Positions 7,529 to 10,740 of a stretch of DNA of 10,740 nucleotides are shown one piece after another. Source of the stretch: CAZACZ01 sp964483695 (lineage in GTDB: Bacteria; Deinococcota; Deinococci; Deinococcales; Trueperaceae); contig CAZACZ010000088.1 of NCBI GenBank assembly GCA_964483695.1, forward strand, positions 1 to 10,740, given 5' to 3'. The stretch's first letter is position 1. Each line of letters begins with the position of its first letter. A program made the translations under genes and the position numbers. The notes beneath the pieces are model-generated. The model saw only the letters and a list, made by a program, of their open reading frames with translations, made no database searches and had not been told where the DNA came from.

Positions 7529-7536
7529 CGCGTCGC

Positions 7537-10500
7537 ATGGCTCTGAACGCATCGGCCGCGCGACCTTTGCGGCGTTCGGCGGCGTTCGTCGCGGGGATCT
7601 CGGTCGCCGTGCTACCCGCTATCGCGCCGTTCCTAGCGCTTCTGGCCGTCGTGGCGGGTCGGATCCGGCTGCAGCGAACCGACCGATGGTGGTGGTCAGC
7701 GGCACTTCTGCTCGCGCTCCCCTTCGCCTTGACGGACTCGCTGGTCACGGCGGGGCTCGCCGCCATCCAGGTGCTGGCGGTATGGTTGCTCTTCCGCGCT
7801 GCATGCGAGATCCGTCAAGCCACGCGCAACCTCAACGTAGACATGCCTCTAGGCGCCGGCCTGGTCGTCGGACTCGCCGCGACACTCGTGATGGGCATCG
7901 CGCGGATCGACGGCTTCTCGTGGAAGATGTCGATCACGGCCCTCGATGCCATCGTGTGGAAGGCCAACCCCGGCATCTTCGGCCACTCCATGTTCGTGCT
8001 TTCGGCGCTCCTCGCCGTCGTCGTTCCCTCCGCACGGCTTCGCACCATCGCCATCGCCCTCGGCGCCGCGGGCGTCCTCCTTTCCGGGGCGCGCGAGGCC
8101 GTGTACGCCTGGCTGCTGTTCTCGGGACTGCTCTTCGCCGGGAGCCGGTCACGGTCGACCGTCGGACGCGTCGTGGAGTGGGTGCTGTTCGCCCTGGTGC
8201 TCGCCACCGTCGGTGGACTGGGACCGGTCGTCGGGCTCGGTCGGACCGGCTTCCTCACGAGCTTCGTCTCTGGCTCTTCCGGGCCGAACATCTTCCGCGG
8301 AACGGAGATCGGCGACGCCGATTGGTGGCACTCGTTGGGCGTTCGCTACGAGACCCGAGCCGTCGACGTCGAGGGGCAAGCGCGCACGGGGTTCGTCGTG
8401 ACCAAGGTGTCCCCCGAGCCTTGGTCACGGCTCCAGCAGGTCGTCACCCTCGAGCCAAGCACGACGTACACCTTGGGCACCGCTTGGAAGGCAGAGGCCG
8501 ATTCCAGGCCCGGTCTCGACGGGTGGGGCCAGGTCGGCGCGGACGAGGCTCCCGCCATCTTGAGCGCGACCCGGGTCGGAGCGGCCCTGGACGCCCGTAC
8601 GACGGGCCCGATCGAGGTCATCGCGGCGACGATCGAGGACCTTCCCGAAGGTTGGCAGCGCGCCAACGTCACCTTCGTGTACGAGGGCACGCGTCCGTTG
8701 ATCTGGTACACCGGCGTCGTCGTGGACCGCTCGCCTGGCGCCGGCGACACCTTGAGCTTCGCCGAGCTCCAGTTGACCCGCTCCGACACGGCCATCCCCT
8801 ACGTTCCCGGACATGCCGAGCGCGGCGTCACGGACCTGCGCGCCTCGCGATTCCCGATCTGGCAGGACGCTCTCCAAGCGATCGGCGCTCGGCCATGGCT
8901 TGGCTGGGGCTCGGGAGGTCTGCCCGAGGCCGTCACGGCTCTCGACGCCACGGCACAACGCGTGCGGCCGATTCCCAGTCACGCCCATGACATGGTGCTG
9001 GACGTTCTGGTGCAACGGGGATTGGTCGGAGGGACGGGCCTCCTGCTGCTGTTCACGCTTCTGGCGCTCCGATCCATACAGCAACGCGACCGCGAGATGC
9101 TTGCCGTTCTGGCCGGCGTGGTCGTGTTGAACCTCTTCGATGCCACGCTCTTCTCGGGCGAGGTGATCTATGCCCTTGCGCTCGTGCTCGGTTGGCGTGC
9201 CGTCGGAGAGCGTGAGATCGCAACTGCCGAGACGGGCATGGGTAGTGCGACCGCCGTGCGCTTGACCCTTGCTGCGGCCGATGCGCTCGCTGGCGGCGTG
9301 GCGATGGCGCTCGCGATCGTCGTCGCCGGCCGTTGGTACGAGACAGCAGCGCTGACGACGTCCTGGACCCTTCCCTTGAGCTACGCAAGCATCCTGTGGC
9401 CACTCATGGCAGCCTGGTCCGGACTGCATCCTGGCTACGGTCGGCCGGGGTACGACGAGTTGGCGCGCACCGTGCGGGCGGCTTTGGCAGCGACCCTCCT
9501 CCTGGCGCTCGCCGCGCTGGTCCTGCCCGACACCTTCCGACTTCCCGCGATCGCCATCCTCGTGACCGGCCTCGTCAGCGTCCTGCTGGCCCCGGTCTTT
9601 CGCGCGACCGCCAAGTCCGCGCTGCGCGCCATGCGCCTGTGGGGCAGGCCCGTGGTGCTGCTAGGTACCGGGCCGGAAGCCCAGCGCACCACGCGGCACC
9701 TGCTTCGACACCCTGGGATCGGATTGCATCCGATCGCCGTCTTCGGGGACGGCGGCGGCTGGACCCTCGACGACCTCCCCGTCACGGGTGCGCTGGAGCA
9801 CGCCTGGGCGTTCCTCGAGCAGGAGAACGTGCGGCACGTCATCGTCACCCCGGATGCCGCCGCCCGGCTGGCTTTCGACGACCTACTCATCCGCGCAGAT
9901 CGGCGGCTACGCTACGTCCAGTACCTCCCCGACCTCGGCGGCCTCCCCACCAACTCGGTGGCGGCCACGCCCCTGGGCACCGCACTCGGGCTCGAGGTGC
10001 GCAACCAGCTCGCGTCCGGCACCAACCGCGCCGTCAAGCGCGTGATCGACGTGCTCGGGGCCACCGTGTTGCTGGCCGTGCTCGGCGTCCCGCTGGCCCT
10101 GATCGCCTTGGCCATCCGTCTCGACTCCCGCGGTTCGCCGTTCTACCTCTCACCACGTGTCGGCCGCTACGGCCGCAGCTTCTCGTGCGTCAAGTTCCGG
10201 ACCATGCACGTCGATGCCGACGAGCGCTTGCAGCGGCTGCTGGCGGCCGACCCCGATCTGCGCGAGGAGTACGAGCACTACCACAAGCTCGAGAACGACC
10301 CGCGCGTCACGCGCATCGGCCGGCTGCTCCGGCGCGGCTCCATCGACGAGTTGCCGCAGCTGTGGAACGTCCTCGTGGGCGACATGAGCCTCGTCGGCCC
10401 TCGACCGTACCTGGTCCGCGAGTTGGACGACATGTCGAGGCTGAAGGACCTGATCTTCCTCGCTCGCCCCGGCATGACCGGCTACTGGCAGGTGGAGGCC

Positions 10501-10629
10501 CGCAACGACGTCGGCTTCGACGAGCGCCAGGTCATGGAAGCGCACTACGTGCGGAACTGGTCGGTGTGGTGGGACATCGAGATCCTGGTCCGCACGCCCG
10601 CCGCGATCCTGGACCGAACCGGCAAGTAG
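7537..10629 (+). CDS. Fusion of Wzy/O-antigen ligase-like domain with WbaP-type undecaprenyl-phosphate sugar-1-phosphate transferase
   Basis: A single 1030-residue open frame with two enzymes. N-terminal part (1-560): about eight membrane segments to residue 233, with N-P-G-I-F-G at 144-149 and L-S-G-A-R-E-A at 182-188 matching the O-antigen ligase family; a polar strand-rich insert at about 255-420 with W-S-R-L-Q at 296-300; R-P-W-L-G-W-G at 452-458; S-H-A-H-D at 481-485; and three more membrane segments. C-terminal part (about 568-1030): four membrane segments to about 686 with H-P-G-Y-G at 631-635; a Rossmann-like region opening V-L-L-G-T-G at 707-712; a membrane-embedded helix at 838-860; K-F-R-T-M at 886-890; the catalytic Asp937-Glu938 in D-E-L-P-Q-L-W; L-V-G-P-R-P at 952-957; and P-G-M-T-G-Y-W-Q at 978-985. 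Known: the WbaP type moves galactose- or glucose-1-phosphate from UDP-sugar to undecaprenyl phosphate. All its motifs look intact. The ATG at 7537 is preferred over a GTG at 7480. The sugar and the N-terminal activity are unknown. Confidence 0.88.
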   Translation: MALNASAARPLRRSAAFVAGISVAVLPAIAPFLALLAVVAGRIRLQRTDRWWWSAALLLALPFALTDSLVTAGLAAIQVLAVWLLFRAACEIRQATRNLNVDMPLGAGLVVGLAATLVMGIARIDGFSWKMSITALDAIVWKANPGIFGHSMFVLSALLAVVVPSARLRTIAIALGAAGVLLSGAREAVYAWLLFSGLLFAGSRSRSTVGRVVEWVLFALVLATVGGLGPVVGLGRTGFLTSFVSGSSGPNIFRGTEIGDADWWHSLGVRYETRAVDVEGQARTGFVVTKVSPEPWSRLQQVVTLEPSTTYTLGTAWKAEADSRPGLDGWGQVGADEAPAILSATRVGAALDARTTGPIEVIAATIEDLPEGWQRANVTFVYEGTRPLIWYTGVVVDRSPGAGDTLSFAELQLTRSDTAIPYVPGHAERGVTDLRASRFPIWQDALQAIGARPWLGWGSGGLPEAVTALDATAQRVRPIPSHAHDMVLDVLVQRGLVGGTGLLLLFTLLALRSIQQRDREMLAVLAGVVVLNLFDATLFSGEVIYALALVLGWRAVGEREIATAETGMGSATAVRLTLAAADALAGGVAMALAIVVAGRWYETAALTTSWTLPLSYASILWPLMAAWSGLHPGYGRPGYDELARTVRAALAATLLLALAALVLPDTFRLPAIAILVTGLVSVLLAPVFRATAKSALRAMRLWGRPVVLLGTGPEAQRTTRHLLRHPGIGLHPIAVFGDGGGWTLDDLPVTGALEHAWAFLEQENVRHVIVTPDAAARLAFDDLLIRADRRLRYVQYLPDLGGLPTNSVAATPLGTALGLEVRNQLASGTNRAVKRVIDVLGATVLLAVLGVPLALIALAIRLDSRGSPFYLSPRVGRYGRSFSCVKFRTMHVDADERLQRLLAADPDLREEYEHYHKLENDPRVTRIGRLLRRGSIDELPQLWNVLVGDMSLVGPRPYLVRELDDMSRLKDLIFLARPGMTGYWQVEARNDVGFDERQVMEAHYVRNWSVWWDIEILVRTPAAILDRTGK
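8299..8796 (+). other. Inserted strand-rich domain in the fusion protein
   Basis: This encodes about residues 255-420, between the eighth membrane segment and the His-motif loop of the ligase-like half, so it should face outside the membrane. It shares W-S-R-L-Q, P-x-T-x-Y, a D-L-P-x-G-W block and P-L-I-W, in the same order, with the insert at 1294-1731. It may be a carbohydrate-binding-like beta sandwich; boundaries are approximate. Confidence 0.55.
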
Positions 10630-10723
10630 CCCAGCGCGAGACGGCGGCGTACCCCCTGGCCTCCAGCGCACGCCGACGCGGCCCTCCCGCACGGGCGGCG
10701 CGGTCCCGCCACGACCCAAGCGG
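10630..10723. other. Short intergenic spacer without a clear terminator
   Basis: These 94 nt between the fusion-gene stop and the next promoter-like box hold only weak GC-rich inverted matches, such as CTGG-CCT-CCAG at 10656-10666, and no T tract. No convincing intrinsic terminator is seen. Confidence 0.4.
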
Positions 10724-10729
10724 TACACT
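10724..10729 (+). promoter_or_regulatory. Putative leaderless promoter of a gene beginning at the window edge
   Basis: TACACT ends 6 nt before a GTG at 10736-10738, the spacing expected when transcription begins on the start codon itself. Only five bases of the presumed gene (10736-10740) are in the window, so the product is unknown. Confidence 0.4.
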
Positions 10730-10740
10730 GGCTCGGTGGA

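Noticed and set aside
7272..8990. Rightward open frame of 572 codons spanning the spacer and the fusion gene
   Set aside because: It is out of frame with the clearly real fusion gene, very rich in Arg, and crosses the divergent promoter region.
8425..9429. Leftward open frame of 334 codons inside the fusion gene
   Set aside because: It is antisense to a frame with clear ligase-family and transferase motifs, and has no family signature of its own.
10630..10723. Intrinsic terminator after the fusion gene
   Set aside because: Only 4-bp stems were found and there is no T tract.
1..10740. CRISPR arrays, transfer or ribosomal RNA genes, insertion sequences
   Set aside because: No regularly spaced repeats, no RNA-gene landmarks and no transposase-like frame were seen; coding genes fill nearly the whole window.

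Overview
The window is a GC-rich, fully coding-dense stretch of a bacterial surface-polysaccharide locus, of the kind that builds exopolysaccharide, O-antigen or cell-wall polymer. No gene here fixes the species. The high GC, the GTG starts and the probable leaderless promoters (TANNNT boxes 6-8 nt before the start codon) would suit Deinococcota such as Trueperaceae-like bacteria, or Actinobacteria. This is inference and not a firm assignment.

Layout. Six genes run leftwards as one apparent operon, starting near 7431. In transcription order they are: a Wzx-type flippase (6097-7431), a Wzy/O-antigen-ligase family membrane protein (4631-6058), a GT-B glycosyltransferase (3655-4638), a GT4 glycosyltransferase (2460-3662), a second Wzy/ligase-family protein carrying an inserted extracytoplasmic domain (817-2463), and a polysaccharide pyruvyl transferase that runs off the left edge (1-830). 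The first gap is 38 nt; every later junction is an overlap of 4 to 14 nt, so translation is probably coupled. A 105-nt divergent spacer (7432-7536) separates this operon from one long rightward gene (7537-10629). A further rightward gene seems to begin in the last five bases.

How the genes fit together. The long rightward protein ends in a complete WbaP-type phosphoglycosyltransferase, which would load the first sugar-1-phosphate on undecaprenyl phosphate. The two glycosyltransferases would extend the unit, the pyruvyl transferase would decorate it, the flippase would export it, and the Wzy/ligase-family proteins would polymerise it or transfer it to an acceptor. This is a Wzx/Wzy-type pathway, although one window cannot show that it is complete.

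Main novelty. The 1030-residue rightward protein joins a full Wzy/ligase-type membrane domain (N-terminal) to the pathway-initiating phosphoglycosyltransferase (C-terminal), so enzymes from opposite ends of the pathway and opposite faces of the membrane sit in one chain. Its N-terminal half is a paralogue of the ligase at 817-2463. Both carry a similar insert of about 150 residues, probably beta-rich, placed just before the periplasmic His motif. I regard this shared insert and the fusion as the features most worth following up.
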